From contig JBAZVH010000001.1 of the NCBI GenBank assembly GCA_041660965.1, positions 359,006 through 423,005 on the forward strand: a stretch of DNA of 64,000 nucleotides, written 5' to 3'. A program made the position numbers and the translations under genes. Shown piece by piece: positions 1 through 9,690 of this stretch (positions are counted from its first letter, which is position 1; each line of letters starts with the position of its first letter). The notes below the pieces were generated by a model that saw only the letters and a list, made by a program, of their open reading frames with translations, searched no databases and was not told the origin of the DNA. The DNA is from Candidatus Gracilibacteria bacterium (GTDB lineage Bacteria; Patescibacteriota; Gracilibacteria; BD1-5; JAGOOR01).

Positions 1-112
1 CGGAGGACAAACTGTTTGAGCGGGATGAAAAAAGACTTGATGATGAAATGAGACTATAGCGAGTTTTTGTCCTCTGAACGCTTTTGGTACTTTTGGCGAC
101 AAAAGTACAAAG
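1..112 (+). repeat. Repeat family A, copy A1
   Basis: About 110 bp element. An outer inverted repeat (GAGGACAAA near 3-11 with TTTGTCCTC at 66-74) encloses the core TTTGAGCGGGATGAA. A second hairpin, GTACTTTTG / CAAAAGTAC with loop GCGA, closes the 3' end at 88-109. Related copies lie at 19639, 43442 and 48039. This copy lies in frame within the folate gene. Confidence 0.85.
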
Positions 113-346
113 AGTGATATTGAAGTGACATCTTCCTCAAGTGTTATTCTTGCCCCCTGAAGAGCGTTTACCCTTTCTGGAAAACGTATTGGTCGCGGAG
201 GTGGTTGGTATGATAGATTTCTTAAAGAGTATCCGAATTTTTATACCATCGGTGTGTGTTTTGATTGCCAGATATTTCCTGAGTTACCACAGGACGAGTG
301 GGATATTGTTGTAAATAAAGTTATTACTTGAAAAACAAAGTCATAG
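1..346 (+). CDS. 5-formyltetrahydrofolate cyclo-ligase, C-terminal part
   Basis: This is the 3' end of a gene that begins before the window. The frame is open from base 2 and ends at TAG 344-346. The family converts 5-formyl-THF to 5,10-methenyl-THF with ATP in the cytoplasm. The signature loop GRGGGWYDRFL is at about nt 191-223, preceded by LAPGRAF, where the G is UGA at 158-160. This matches the usual PG-x-AF segment before the G-rich loop. The first ~110 nt of the frame are a copy of an interspersed repeat seen at three other places, so the middle of the protein is either interrupted in frame or this is a decaying gene; the upstream sequence would decide. The C-terminal motif identification is strong; whether the gene works is uncertain. 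Confidence 0.75.
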
Positions 347-420
347 ACATAGTGATAGTCATAGGAGGGAATTTTTGGTTCGGATAACCTATAAAACAAA
401 CTAAACCAAATAAACTTGAT
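344..420. repeat. Intergenic low-complexity repeats (families D and E)
   Basis: The stretch holds a CATAGT/CATAGG-type iteration (family D, 344-376), then GGTTCGGATAACC and an AAACC/AAATAAACTT-rich run (family E, to 420). The same pair of modules recurs in other intergenic spaces of this window. It lies between two convergent genes. I see no clear terminator hairpin beyond these modules. Confidence 0.6.
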
Positions 421-422
421 TT

Positions 423-2012
423 TTACTCCTGCCCACACAGAGGCCAGTAATTATTGCGATTGATAGGAAGTGTCGTGCGACAGAGACATGCATTCGAATA
501 GGTAGCAGGATCAGTGAGTTGTCCTATCTTGCATGTGAGATATGCAGAGATTTCTCCAGAAACAGTCGTTGCTGTTGTGCCTGGCTCCCCCATTGCTTGC
601 TTGAGGATTGCTCGAAAGAGATGAGGTATCCCCATATCATAGAGTACAAAAGTCTGTGTAGGGACATACCAATCATTAATAGTCATATTAAAATCAGTAT
701 CTGCAGGATTTATCTTGAGATCTTTATTTTCAGTTAAATCGATCGTCTGGGCAGGAAGTGAATAAGTGATATTTTTGAGAAAAATATTTTGAGCTTCTTT
801 TGTGAGGAGGAATTGAACAAATTTAATTGCTGGGTCATTCTTTCCGTCTTTTTTATCTCGATTTTTACCATCTTTTGTCAGTGCGAAATACGTATATTTT
901 GCGAGATTTGTCTGCTTCTTCGGTTCGATTTCTTCCTGAGGGATTGTAGCAATACGCAAATTTTTGAGAAATGTCGGAGAAAGTTCTCCATCCTGTTTTG
1001 CACGCTGCAGAGCGATCTTGATATCCTGATACGTACTCGGGTAACCGATTAGTGTCGCTATCTTGCCTCGAACAAAGAGATCGGTCGTTGTCAGAGTCTC
1101 TGCAAATTGTGACTGAAATCGATTCAGATTGTTTGGTACACGACGAAAGCCGAGATAATACTCTATAACAGCACGAGAATCGATAGAATTGACGCTCGTA
1201 TAATTATTTTGTGCTCATTTTTTTTGTGCTATCAGAAGGGCTACAATATCAGCACTTGCTGGTGTCTCACGACCATATCCCATATTCGTAAAAGCAGGTA
1301 CCTCCGCCTCCTCAGGAGATTTCGTTGTCGGAGAAACTGGAGAAAGAGCATCTTGGCCCAAATTCACGGGAGACATACTGGATGGTGTTTCTGTTTTTTT
1401 CAAAATTTCAGAAAACGTATCCCATTGTGTCGGAACTTGGGAAACCAATTCACGATTATAATAAATACCCATTGGTTCAAATCCAAACGGTACTCCTCGT
1501 AACCCCTGCACGATCAAATCTTTGCCATCCACTTTTTCCTTTTCAGAAAAGATAAGTTCTTCAAAAAAGAGCTTGTGAAAACGAGTTTCAAAATCTGCAA
1601 AATCAACCATATTTCATCCCAATGAATTGATATATTGATCAAAGAATCGATAGCCCCCATGATTGGGAACCATGATAATGTCTGGCGACTGTCCGGCATT
1701 GATCACTCTCGGTAATATATCGATATAATCATCATAGGAGGCAAAATTTCTCACATCCAGCTTCATATCACTTCGACCAAGATAGGTGTTAAATCATGCA
1801 TTCAGAGCCGTCAATGTTTTTGAATCCATTCCAAAAGTCCATATGGATACCTCTTTACTTACAGGATTAAAACCTTTTCCAGCAGCCGTCTTGCCCGATC
1901 CAGACATAAAAACTATCAGGGCAAAAATAATGAAAATAATACCACATACGATACTAACAAAAATCCATTTTCGGATATTTGTTACAGGTGGTGTTGGGAG
2001 AATTTCTGGCAT
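423..2012 (-). CDS. Membrane-anchored extracellular solute-binding protein (family 1 like)
   Basis: A 529-residue protein. A short cytoplasmic tail is followed by one strongly hydrophobic segment (about residues 16-38, IFVSIVCGIIFIIFALIVF). The rest is an extracytoplasmic domain with features of ABC sugar-binding proteins: VSIWTFG at its start, SPDIIMVPN, VPFGFEPMGIYYN, and a late EAQNIFLKN helix. UGA-Gly codons occur at 1215-1217, near 1617 and at 1794-1796. I chose the ATG at 2012 because the only upstream ATG (2090) directly follows TAG and would overlap the next gene by 74 nt. No permease or ATPase genes adjoin it, so the substrate and the partner transporter are unknown. The anchor is a transmembrane helix, not a lipobox. 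Its first residues (MPEILPTPPV) resemble those of the gene at 4721-5161. Confidence 0.75.
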
Positions 2013-2016
2013 AAGA

Positions 2017-2634
2017 TTAATGTGCGAGGACAAGTCTAGCGGAAATGGAATATGTCGCTGGTCACACTTCGGTTCCAGCTGTTGTGGCATCTACTTGGTA
2101 TTTATTTTGATGGGCTTTTGATTCGAATTCTGTTCCTGAAAATGACACTTTCAGTTCCCCACCATCCATTGTAACTGCAGTAGAAAAGTTGCGAAGAATT
2201 TTGTTAGGAGAACGCTGGTCTGTGAATACCACCAATTCATCTCAATGACAGATTAAAGATCCTATCTCTGTTCAAAAGGTTGTAGAGATTTTGAGTTTCG
2301 TATTCTTGTCTGTAATGATTTGGTCTTCTGACTTGAGAATCATGAGAAAATCTGCGATAGATATGGTGTGGTCTTGCATCCTTCTCGCTAAAACAGTCAT
2401 CTTGGCATTTCCAAAAATCAGACTAGTAAATTCTGCATCAGACAGATTTTCTAGATTTTCTCGAGATTGATAGTATTCGCGAGCACGCAGTATAGCATCT
2501 TCAGTCGGATGAACGGAGTCAAGAATACGACTGACTTCCTTATTGTGTTTATCTTGTGTGGGCTGACAGGCAGTACCCGTAAAAGCAATAGTGCCCGACA
2601 GAAGAGCGGCTCGTAAAGTAGATGAAAGTTTCAT
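2017..2634 (-). CDS. Putative lipoprotein, unknown function
   Basis: A 205-residue protein with a signal peptide and lipobox-like end (FTGTAC, Cys about residue 23), so probably a lipid-anchored envelope protein. UGA-Gly codons at 2272 and further downstream extend it well past where standard code would stop. It ends 4 nt before the ATG of the solute-binding protein gene, so the two are probably co-transcribed. The N-terminal half is helical and charged; the C-terminal half looks beta-rich (DELVVFTDQ, ELKVSFSG). I recognise no domain. The next gene (2684-3271) has the same plan and may be a paralog. Confidence 0.65.
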
Positions 2635-2683
2635 AAAACAAGTTATACCCTCTGAGTATATACTATTTTCTTCTTAAATGCAA

Positions 2684-3271
2684 CTATTTTCCATCTTCGG
2701 AATGTCCAACGGTAAAGGTGAGGGTATGGTCACCACGAATAAGCGTAAGACATTCTCCAGATGTAGTCGCTTCTATGGGTTGATTGGAGGCAAAAAATTC
2801 TCATGTTTTTCATTCTAAAACCGTATATATTGGTGGGGTTTGTGCTTCATGAATACCAGAAAAAACGAGAGTGTATTCAAGCGCTGTACGTAGCTCATCG
2901 GGAGTTATATCTTCTGTTCTGATAAGATCTCCAAGCGTCCACAAATGCGATACGACATCTGCCATACGATTCGCCAGATCCTCCTCCATACCGCTCTTTT
3001 CATAGGTGGCGCAAAGTATATTAAAGTAAGTAGTGGTATTGGGACCTTCATCAAGCCGTTTATAGAGTGCGTGAATATCTGGATTATCACGGAGAAACTG
3101 TATTCGATCGGTCGCTGGAGAATGTCCAACGTCCTCCTCTGTGAGAGTCATAGTATCAGCCACTTGTGCAGCGGTAATGCCTTGTGTATGCGATACTGCT
3201 TCTTCATGAGGTTTACACGAAGCAAGCGTTGCTGCCGCTGTCGCAGCAAGAAGAAAATGTGGTAGTTTCAT
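2684..3271 (-). CDS. Putative lipoprotein, unknown function (paralog-like)
   Basis: A 195-residue protein with a signal peptide ending LASC (Cys 19), so probably lipidated. One UGA-Gly at 2810 joins the first 153 residues to a C-terminal segment containing SGECLTLIRGDHTLTFTV, ending at TAG 2684. The layout (MKL start, lipobox, helical middle, beta-rich end) matches the neighbour at 2017-2634, 49 nt downstream on the same strand. No catalytic motif is visible. The three genes 423-3271 form a plausible minus-strand envelope operon. Confidence 0.65.
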
Positions 3272-3314
3272 AAAAAATATTTTATGTATGATACTGATTT
3301 TTTATCTATGTCAA

Positions 3315-4640
3315 CTAAATCTGTGTTTTCCCTAAAAATGGTACCAACACTGCTGGAATAACGACAGATCCATCTTTTTGTTGGAAGTTTTCTAGGATTG
3401 CTACCATCGCTCGACCGCAAGCGAAAGCCGTTGCGTCATTGGTATGAATCAGCTCAAGTTCACCATTTTCTCGTCGAACACGGGTTTGGAGTCGACGAGC
3501 TTGATAATCAGACATATAGTCCGCGGTATGGGTTTCTCGATATTTCCCTTGTCCTGGGAGCCATGCTTCTAGATCAGCCCCCTTGGCATTTGGCTTTCCG
3601 ATATCAAAGGTGCATTTTTGCAGTTTACGATAGGGAATGCCCAGTTCTTGCATCATATATTCCTGGATAGCGGAAAGGAAAAGATGTTCCTCATGCGCTG
3701 TCTCGGCGGTAGTAAAGCTCTCCATCTCGAGTTTATCAAATTGATGCATACGGATAATGCCTTCCATATCCTTGCCGTACGTTCCTGCTTCGCCGCGAAA
3801 TGAGGTTGCATACCCGATATAGCGGACGGGGAGTTGTTTTTCTTCAAAGATTTCTCCGATATACATCGAGCCAAGTACGTGTTCAGCACTTCCCTGAAGC
3901 CAGAGATCTTGTCATTCAATCTTGTAACGCTCTTCTCGTGGTTCGAGACGATCCATCGCATCATACGGCTCAGTGCGAATCATATAGGGCGGAAGCACTG
4001 GGGTAAAAGGTTTACTGGAAATCTTAAGACCAGCATTGGCAATCACTTTCTTCAGTATTTCTTCATTTGTTAGCACACTCATCACCCATTGAATCAGTGC
4101 AAATTGAAGGAGTACCATATCGCCCAGGAGGTACGCAAATCGTGAACCAGCGACATTGCCAGCTCGTTCCTTATCTATCCATCCGTGAAGTGCTGCTATT
4201 TCAGCATGATTGCGTGGTGTAAAAGAAAATTTTGGTATTTTCCCCCATTCTTTCACGACGACATTGTCTTCTTCAGAGTGCCCAATTGGCGTGTCTGGTG
4301 TGGGAATATTGGGGATTTTTTTGAGGAGTGCAAGATGCTCAGATTCAAGAACCTCATACTCTTTTTCAAGGATTTGAAGTTCTTCTTTGAGCTTCTTTGC
4401 TTCTTCGATTATTGCTGGGTCTGGCTTATTAGTGCCCCCTTGAGAAAGGGGGGTAGGGGGGATTTTGAGCGAAGCCGAGAGCTCATTGCGACGAGCACGA
4501 AGTGATTCTACCTGTTGTTGGAGGGGTTTCCTCTTATCATCAAGTGCAAGAAATGCATCAAAATCTACTTTGACAGATTTATTTTTGATGGCTGCACGGA
4601 CGATATCAAGATTTTCACGAATAAAGGAGAGGGAGAGCAT
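3315..4640 (-). CDS. serS: Seryl-tRNA synthetase
   Basis: Class II synthetase charging tRNA-Ser, 441 residues. It begins in the family way (MLSLSFIREN, at the second ATG of the frame), has the long N-terminal coiled-coil arm (residues ~30-115), then the catalytic domain: GSAEHVLGSMYIGEI, SFRGEAGTYGKD, the FDIGKPNAKGADLEAW region and motif 3 with GRAMVAILENFQ. UGA-Gly at 3912 lies in KIEGQDLWLQG, where the family has Gly. At the tip of the coiled coil is an extra PPTPLSQGGTNKPDP segment encoded by a C-rich palindromic repeat. No Shine-Dalgarno sequence precedes the start; the leader is AT-rich. Confidence 0.95.
4426..4465. repeat. C-rich palindromic repeat (family B) inside serS
   Basis: CCCCCTT-GAGA-AAGGGGGG followed by TAGGGGGGATTTT. 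It is read in frame on the minus strand as IPPTPLSQGG and placed at the tip of the serS coiled-coil arm. Similar palindromes occur at 17811, 34444, 47985 and 55640. Confidence 0.8.
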
Positions 4641-4720
4641 ATAAATTATTACAAACAAATAATATGAGAATTATAGATAATTCTCTGAAAAAGGAAAAAT
4701 ATCCTTAAACAAATTTTCTA

Positions 4721-5161
4721 TTATTCTGAGCAGACCCACAGATTTCAATCTGTATTACCCACACCAGTTATATAATTATTCGGTTTTTTTGCTACCTGAA
4801 AAGGTAAGTTTGGGGTATCGCTCAGCTTATTATATCATCTTCCTGCATTGTAATGGATATTACTTATTCTTTTTAATTCTTCAACTGAACATCAAAAAAC
4901 TTTTGCAAATCTTTCAAGTACCATCTCATACATCTCTGGAGGCAAATTACTTATTAAAAAATCTTGATATATGCCTGGTTTATGCCATGCTGAAAGACTA
5001 ATAGAGGAAGTTCTCGGTATATATCCTCTACCATGGATAGATAGTGCTCTCAGCGTAACTGGATGAATATCAAGTGTTGTCGCGATTCTATCGGAAACAC
5101 TTATTGTGGGTATATTCCTAATAGGGTCATGAACAGGTGGTGTGAGAATTTCTGGTACCAT
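4721..5161 (-). CDS. Hypothetical protein with MVPEILTPPV start
   Basis: A 146-residue protein that exists only with UGA as Gly (4892 and two more UGAs downstream); the stop is TAA 4721. It has no signal peptide or membrane segment. The middle (ISVSDRIATTLDIHPVTLRALSIHG) could be helical and the segment CSVEELKRISNIH resembles a small helical module, but I recognise no family. The opening MVPEILTPPVHDPIRN resembles the solute-binding protein at 423-2012, also at DNA level. It lies between serS and the exonuclease gene on the same strand. Confidence 0.55.
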
Positions 5162-5210
5162 AGATAATTATATTATATATACCATTATCGTTAAAAATAA
5201 ATGATGTCAA

Positions 5211-5975
5211 CTATTCTATAACCATCCCCACTGGACAATGATCTGACCCCATCACATCTGGATGAATAGTAGCATTCTGAATACGATGAGTGATATTCTG
5301 AGATGCGAGAAAATAATCGATTCTCCAACCAGAATTATTGGCTCGTGCATTTCAGAAATTGGACCACCACGTATAGAGCCCCTCTTCTCCAGGATGTTGC
5401 TCGCGGAATATATCGACAAGTCCTGCATCGAGGAATTTATCAAAGCCGTGCCGTTCTTCATGCGTAAAACCATGCATGCCTTCATTTTGTTTTGGATTTT
5501 TCAGATCAATTGGTTGATGGGCTACATTGAGGTCTCCACAGAGAATTACTGGTTTATGCGTTTGAAGTTTCTTTACAAATGAGCACATTGCCTTGTCCCA
5601 CTCCTGACGATATGGAAGCCGTGAAAGATCATCTTTTGCATTGGGAACATAGGTCGTGATATAATAGAAATCAGGAAATTCGAGAGCAAGTGTCCGGCCT
5701 TCATTATCCGCTTCAGTGCCAATACGATTCATCACAGCCATGGGGGGAATCCGCGTAAAAACAGCGGTTCCCGAATAACCAGGTCGTTCTGCAGAGTTAA
5801 AGATGCACTCATACCCAAGAGATTGAATAATATCTGTTTCTGCGATGATCTGCTCTGGTTTTGCCTTAATTTCCTGTAATCCAATAATATCAGCATCGAG
5901 TTTTTGAAGAATGCCAACAAAATCTTTTTTCATAACAGCTCGTATTCAGTTCACATTCCAGGAGAAGAGTTTCAT
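5211..5975 (-). CDS. xth: Exodeoxyribonuclease III (Xth/ExoA type AP endonuclease)
   Basis: Base-excision-repair AP endonuclease and 3'-5' exonuclease, 254 residues, the usual length. It starts MKLFSWNVNGIRAV, with UGA as the invariant glycine. Metal and catalytic motifs follow: LQEIKA (Glu 34), YSGTAVF, CGDLNVAH (Asp/Asn), and the C-terminal GWRIDYF and GSDHCPVG (Asp-His). A second UGA-Gly at 5352 lies in WWSNFGNARANNSGW. The start at 5975 follows from the conserved N-terminus; the next Met lies 14 residues in and would lose the catalytic Asn. It ends 49 nt from the upstream side of the hypothetical gene at 5161. Confidence 0.95.
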
Positions 5976-5993
5976 AAGATTTTATATTAAAAG

Positions 5994-6092
5994 GTAAAAG
6001 TCATAGTAACAGTCATAGGGTTGATTTTTGTTTTTAAAATACAGTGAAAAATACAAATTCCTTCCTTTTTCTATGACTATCACTGTCACTAA
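5994..6092. repeat. Family D repeats in inverted orientation
   Basis: AGTCATAGTAACAGTCATAG (5998-6017) and its approximate inverse CTATGACTATCACTGTCAC (6071-6089) flank an AT-rich loop with AAATTCCTTCC. The pair could fold into one long imperfect hairpin between rseP and xth, possibly acting as a terminator or processing site. The second arm overlaps the last codon and stop of rseP. Confidence 0.6.
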
Positions 6093-7294
6093 CGAGTAAA
6101 TATATCCTTCCAGGTTACCAGTACGCTCGCTATTATCAAGAGTATAAAACCAAGGGAATGAATTATCTGTTCAATACGAGGAGATATCTTGAATCTCGGC
6201 GCTATGCAATGTATACCCTGATTGACGAGAACCAGCAGGCAACGACCTCCATCAAGTGCTGGTAATGGGAGGAGATTAAAGACTCAGAGACTCAGAGAGA
6301 TCATCGCGATCATCACAAGTACTGCTCGCACATCAACTCCATTTCGTACCATATCAACAAATACTTTCCCGATGGCAACCGGTCCTCCGATACCATCCGT
6401 GGCTTCCTTTTTCTCTGCCTGGGTAGCAGTATCAGAAAAGCTGGTGACAATAATGGCACCAAAAGTCCGAAATGAAAATCCAATCTGATGATATACTTCG
6501 AGCATACCGCGATAGAGCGCCTCGGGAAGGGATTTGTACTGGTATTCTACAAGACGAATATTTGGTGTCACAAAAACGCCTACTTTACCAGCTACGGGAG
6601 TCAGCATAACCTCGACAGGCAATGCATCACGAAGGAGTGAGAATATATATTGTCACCTCCCCGTTCCGAGAATACGTAAAACGTCCTCCGGAGTTTGGAT
6701 GATTTCACCATTCACTGAGAGGAGGATGTCTCCTGCATGTATACCTCATTTTTCTGCAATACTTCCGGTAACAGGATCAATCAGTACTCATGGCTTTCTC
6801 TCGAGAACACCCGCTATCTCCGCCTGTGCAACAGTATCAAAAATAGGAATCAGCTGAGTCCCGTGATCCAATCGAGAGATAAGTGAATGTGGTTCAAATT
6901 CGCGAATCTGGACATGAATTGGCGATGTACCGAGAGAAAAAAGCATGCCAAATATCACGCCTGCTAAAAGAAAGTTCATCGTCACTCCTGCCAGCAAAAT
7001 CAAGACTTGTTTCCACCACTTCGCCATCGGAACTGCATCTTTTGCTTTACTTTCGAGACTGGTACTATCTTCCCCTTTGAGACGAACGAATCCACCAATT
7101 GGAAACCAGTTGAATGTCCATTCTGTCCCTTTTTTATCACGAAATATCCGCTTCAGACGAGGCGGAATACCGATGCCAAATTCGAGCACTTTGACACCGC
7201 TCCATCGTGCTATCAGAAAATGCCCCATTTCATGGAGAAAGACTACTATAAAAAATACAAATAAGGCAAGAAGAATGCCGAGGAAGAGAGTCAT
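6089..7294 (-). CDS. rseP: RIP metalloprotease RseP-like (site-2 protease)
   Basis: Intramembrane zinc protease, 401 residues. Zinc site HEMGH at residues ~21-25 in the first membrane helix; the third ligand motif NLLPLPALDGG lies near the C-terminus, just after UGA-Gly at 6284. Between them are FNWFPIGGFVRLKGED, a membrane hairpin and a PDZ-like domain (IHAGDILLSVNGE). Four UGA-Gly codons are read through. The family releases membrane-bound anti-sigma factors or clears signal peptides; no sigma factor gene lies nearby, so the target is unknown. A promoter is visible directly upstream. Confidence 0.92.
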
Positions 7295-7312
7295 AGGGTG
7301 CAGTTATACCTA

Positions 7313-7339
7313 ATTATAGGAACTTTTGTATTTTCACAA
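7313..7339 (-). promoter_or_regulatory. Promoter of rseP
   Basis: Minus strand: -35 TTGTGA (7334-7339), 15 bp spacer, -10 TATAAT (7313-7318), 18 nt before the ATG at 7294. No Shine-Dalgarno sequence follows. Confidence 0.6.
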
Positions 7340-7354
7340 AAAAAGAAGAAGATA

Positions 7355-7383
7355 TTGACAATTAAATATAAATAAAATAATAT
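7355..7383 (+). promoter_or_regulatory. Promoter of the 7389 gene, leaderless arrangement
   Basis: TTGACA (7355-7360), 17 bp, TAATAT (7378-7383), then only five bases to the ATG at 7389. Transcription would begin at or next to the start codon, implying a leaderless mRNA. Confidence 0.65.
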
Positions 7384-7388
7384 ATATT

Positions 7389-8078
7389 ATGAAATTGAAT
7401 ACTAGTGAGGCATTAGTTGGTATAGATTGGGGTAATATTCCTCCAAATTTTATTAATGTCTCAAGTATTCTACCTACTCCGTGAATACAGTGTTTAGGAG
7501 AAAGCACATATTTCTCAACTCCTCAAATTCGACAAAGTCCACAATATTCAAGATGATACTGGTATTGTTTAGGTATTGTGTGAAATTGAGAAGATTGAAA
7601 TTATCTAGGACATATTCTACCTGGTAATATCATAAGTTCATATTGTCCCGAAAGAATAAATCATTGTACGACAAATATCGTGAGAAGTAGATTAGAGATA
7701 TCTCATATATTAGGAGAGTGGAGGAATAACGGTTTGAAAGCAGAAGATATGGGATTATTTTGATGAAGAATTTGGACTAGATCGCAATGAGATTGATACT
7801 TAACAAGTATGACTTTATTACAGGATATATGCGGTAATGTATTTGGACAAGGTATCCCGATTATAGGATTGCCAACAATCGGTGATGTATGTGTAGCAGA
7901 AAATGGATGTACGTACATCCATTGACCTCAACATGCCTTAGTTACTCAAGAGCGATGAGTAGTGATTCACAGTACAGCATGAACAGCATTAACAACAAGT
8001 ATTACAATGGATGAATTACCTGAAAAAATTCGTCAAATACTATCTGCACCAAACATCTTCAAAAGAGATAAGTTATAA
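7389..8078 (+). CDS. Hypothetical UGA-rich protein, about 229 residues
   Basis: The frame is open from ATG 7389 to TAA 8076-8078 only if UGA is Gly; it contains 12 UGA codons, including a tandem pair. Composition is Gly/Cys/Ile rich with no signal peptide. Visible pieces are GIDWGNIPPNF near the start, a CPERINHC pair, GDVCVAENGCTY, and a C-terminal MDELPEKIRQIL helix. I recognise no family. A strong promoter placed as for leaderless transcription and a sensible amino-acid sequence throughout argue that it is a real gene. It stands alone on the plus strand between two minus-strand genes. Confidence 0.65.
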
Positions 8079-8210
8079 AAATCCCTTGCATTCTATATTA
8101 GCACATTACCAAAATATTGTTGTTTCCCATGAATCTCTTAGATAGCAGTCTCAAGGAGAAGCAAGCAGCCAAAATAGGATTTATAAAGCACAATGAAATC
8201 ATTCAATAAT

Positions 8211-8855
8211 TTACCCTAACGCCTTAATATCCAATACCTTCGCACCAGAAACCAGCTTAATGAGGGCAAGATCATGGGTTGCAAAAATAATTGTCGTTCC
8301 TTGTGCATGGATAGTTTTGAGGAGCTCTATGATCTTCACTGTATTTGCGTAATCGAGATTCCCTGTTGGCTCATCTGCCAGAATCATTTTGGGACTGTGA
8401 ATCAGTGCTCGTGCGATCGCTACTCTTTGTGCTTCTCATCCAGAAAGCTGCTTAGGGAAGGAGTCTTTTTTATGCGTCAATCCGACATAATGAAGGAGTT
8501 CAGGCACTCGCTTCTTGATCAGAGTTGTACCATACGAGCACATCTCCATGGCATACGCGATATTTTCTGCAACGGTCTTATATTCTATCAGTTTATGATC
8601 CTGAAATATCATTCCGCACGTTCGTCGATACGCTCGTAGATGAGAAGGACTGAGCTGGTAGATATCTCGAAGAGTGTCATCTATCACTGACCCGTGCAGT
8701 GGTGGGAGATTCCCGAAAAGTATTTGCAAAAATGTCGACTTTCCACTCCCTGAAGGACCAGTCAAAAAAATCCAATCACCTGGATTGATATTAAACGTGA
8801 AATGTTTAATAACTGGTTTTTTCTGATATCAGGCAGTGATGTTGAGGAGTTTCAT
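8211..8855 (-). CDS. FtsE/LolD-like ABC ATP-binding protein
   Basis: A 214-residue soluble ABC ATPase. Walker A is GPSGSGKST (residues ~36-44), Q-loop GMIFQDHKL, signature LSGGEAQRVAIARAL (its second Gly is UGA at 8436), Walker B MILADEPTGNLD, and H-loop ATHD. Another UGA-Gly lies near residue 9 (ITAGYQ). The length and the EPTGNLD sequence match the FtsE/LolD/MacB class that powers a partner membrane protein by mechanotransmission. No FtsX or other permease gene is adjacent, so FtsE is likely but not proven. Confidence 0.85.
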
Positions 8856-8861
8856 AGGTGA

Positions 8862-9013
8862 GGTTTAATGAGTTTAATACGTTTTATAGGTTTAATGAGT
8901 TGAGTTAGTTTAGTTGGTTGTCCGAACCAATAATCCTTCATTTTGTATTGTGCTCTTTGTATTTTGTATTTGTAAGAACATCTTCCTTCCTATGACTATT
9001 ACTATGACTGTTT
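8862..9013. repeat. Intergenic cluster of families E, C and D
   Basis: The gap between two minus-strand genes is made of stacked modules: GGTTTAATGAG-type repeats (E, 8862-8925) with TTGTCCGAACC, a TTTTGTATT / TTTGTATTTTGTATTTG run (C, 8939-8973), then CTATGACTATTACTATGAC (D, 8989-9010). Confidence 0.65.
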
Positions 9014-9031
9014 TATCTCTTCGAAAATTGA

Positions 9032-9607
9032 TTATTCTTTTACGGAGCAAGTAAAGCTCGCAAGTATGTTTCTATACTGATCGTAGGTCGTTGGATCAGT
9101 ATCATTCGCTAATCCGATTGTGATGAGATAGACTGTTTTTCGACATACTTTCGCAGTTTGGAAGAAGAGATGCTCTTCAGTGACTTCATTATACTTTGCA
9201 TGAAATATACCGAGCTGGCTCGTCGTACCATCATCGAATTTGAGCGCTTCATCACTCACAATCGTGGTAGAAAGATATTCACGAGATGCCCAGAGCATAC
9301 TCTGGCGAGCATATTCTCCTGAAGAAGCATCTGTCATCAGAGTATCTGAGAGAACGACGATGTTATTCATAAATCATCGCTTATTCACGAACGATCGCAT
9401 CGCAAGTTCAAATTTTCATCGAATCGGTGCAGAAACTTTTGTGACATCCACCTTTTCCCAAGATGCCGGAAGCTTTACTGTAAAGCCGATTCATGAGTAT
9501 TGTGCCAATCAGCTCTCGTCGAGCACCACAGCATCCGTGCTCGCTCCACAACCTGTCAATATCAGCAAGCATATCCCCCAAAAGAGCACTCTCGTTCGCA
9601 TTTTCAT
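9032..9607 (-). CDS. Putative lipoprotein, PsbP/Mog1-like fold possible
   Basis: A 191-residue protein. The signal peptide MKMRTRVLFWG ends in a lipobox (ILTGC, Cys 20), so it is probably lipid anchored. After the Cys comes YSGIGFTVKLPASWEKV, a typical opening for PsbP/Mog1-like alpha-beta sandwich domains, and later TAKVCRKTVYLITIG and a C-terminal Cys. Three or more UGA-Gly codons lie in the first 75 residues; without them the signal peptide is separated from the body. Function unknown. Confidence 0.7.
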
Positions 9608-9690
9608 AGCAAAGTATTACAAAAAAGATAAGAATAGCATATGCTACTTATCAAAAAATGCAATCAAAAAATCAGATTCACGAGCATCTC

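Noticed and set aside
344..420. CRISPR-like or tandem repeat array in the CATAGT clusters
   Set aside because: Units are short, imperfect and without spacers of constant length; no cas genes are present.
2013..2090. ATG at 2090 as start of the solute-binding protein
   Set aside because: It follows a TAG directly and would overlap the upstream lipoprotein gene by 74 nt. The ATG at 2012 gives a 4 nt gap and an N-terminus shared with another gene.
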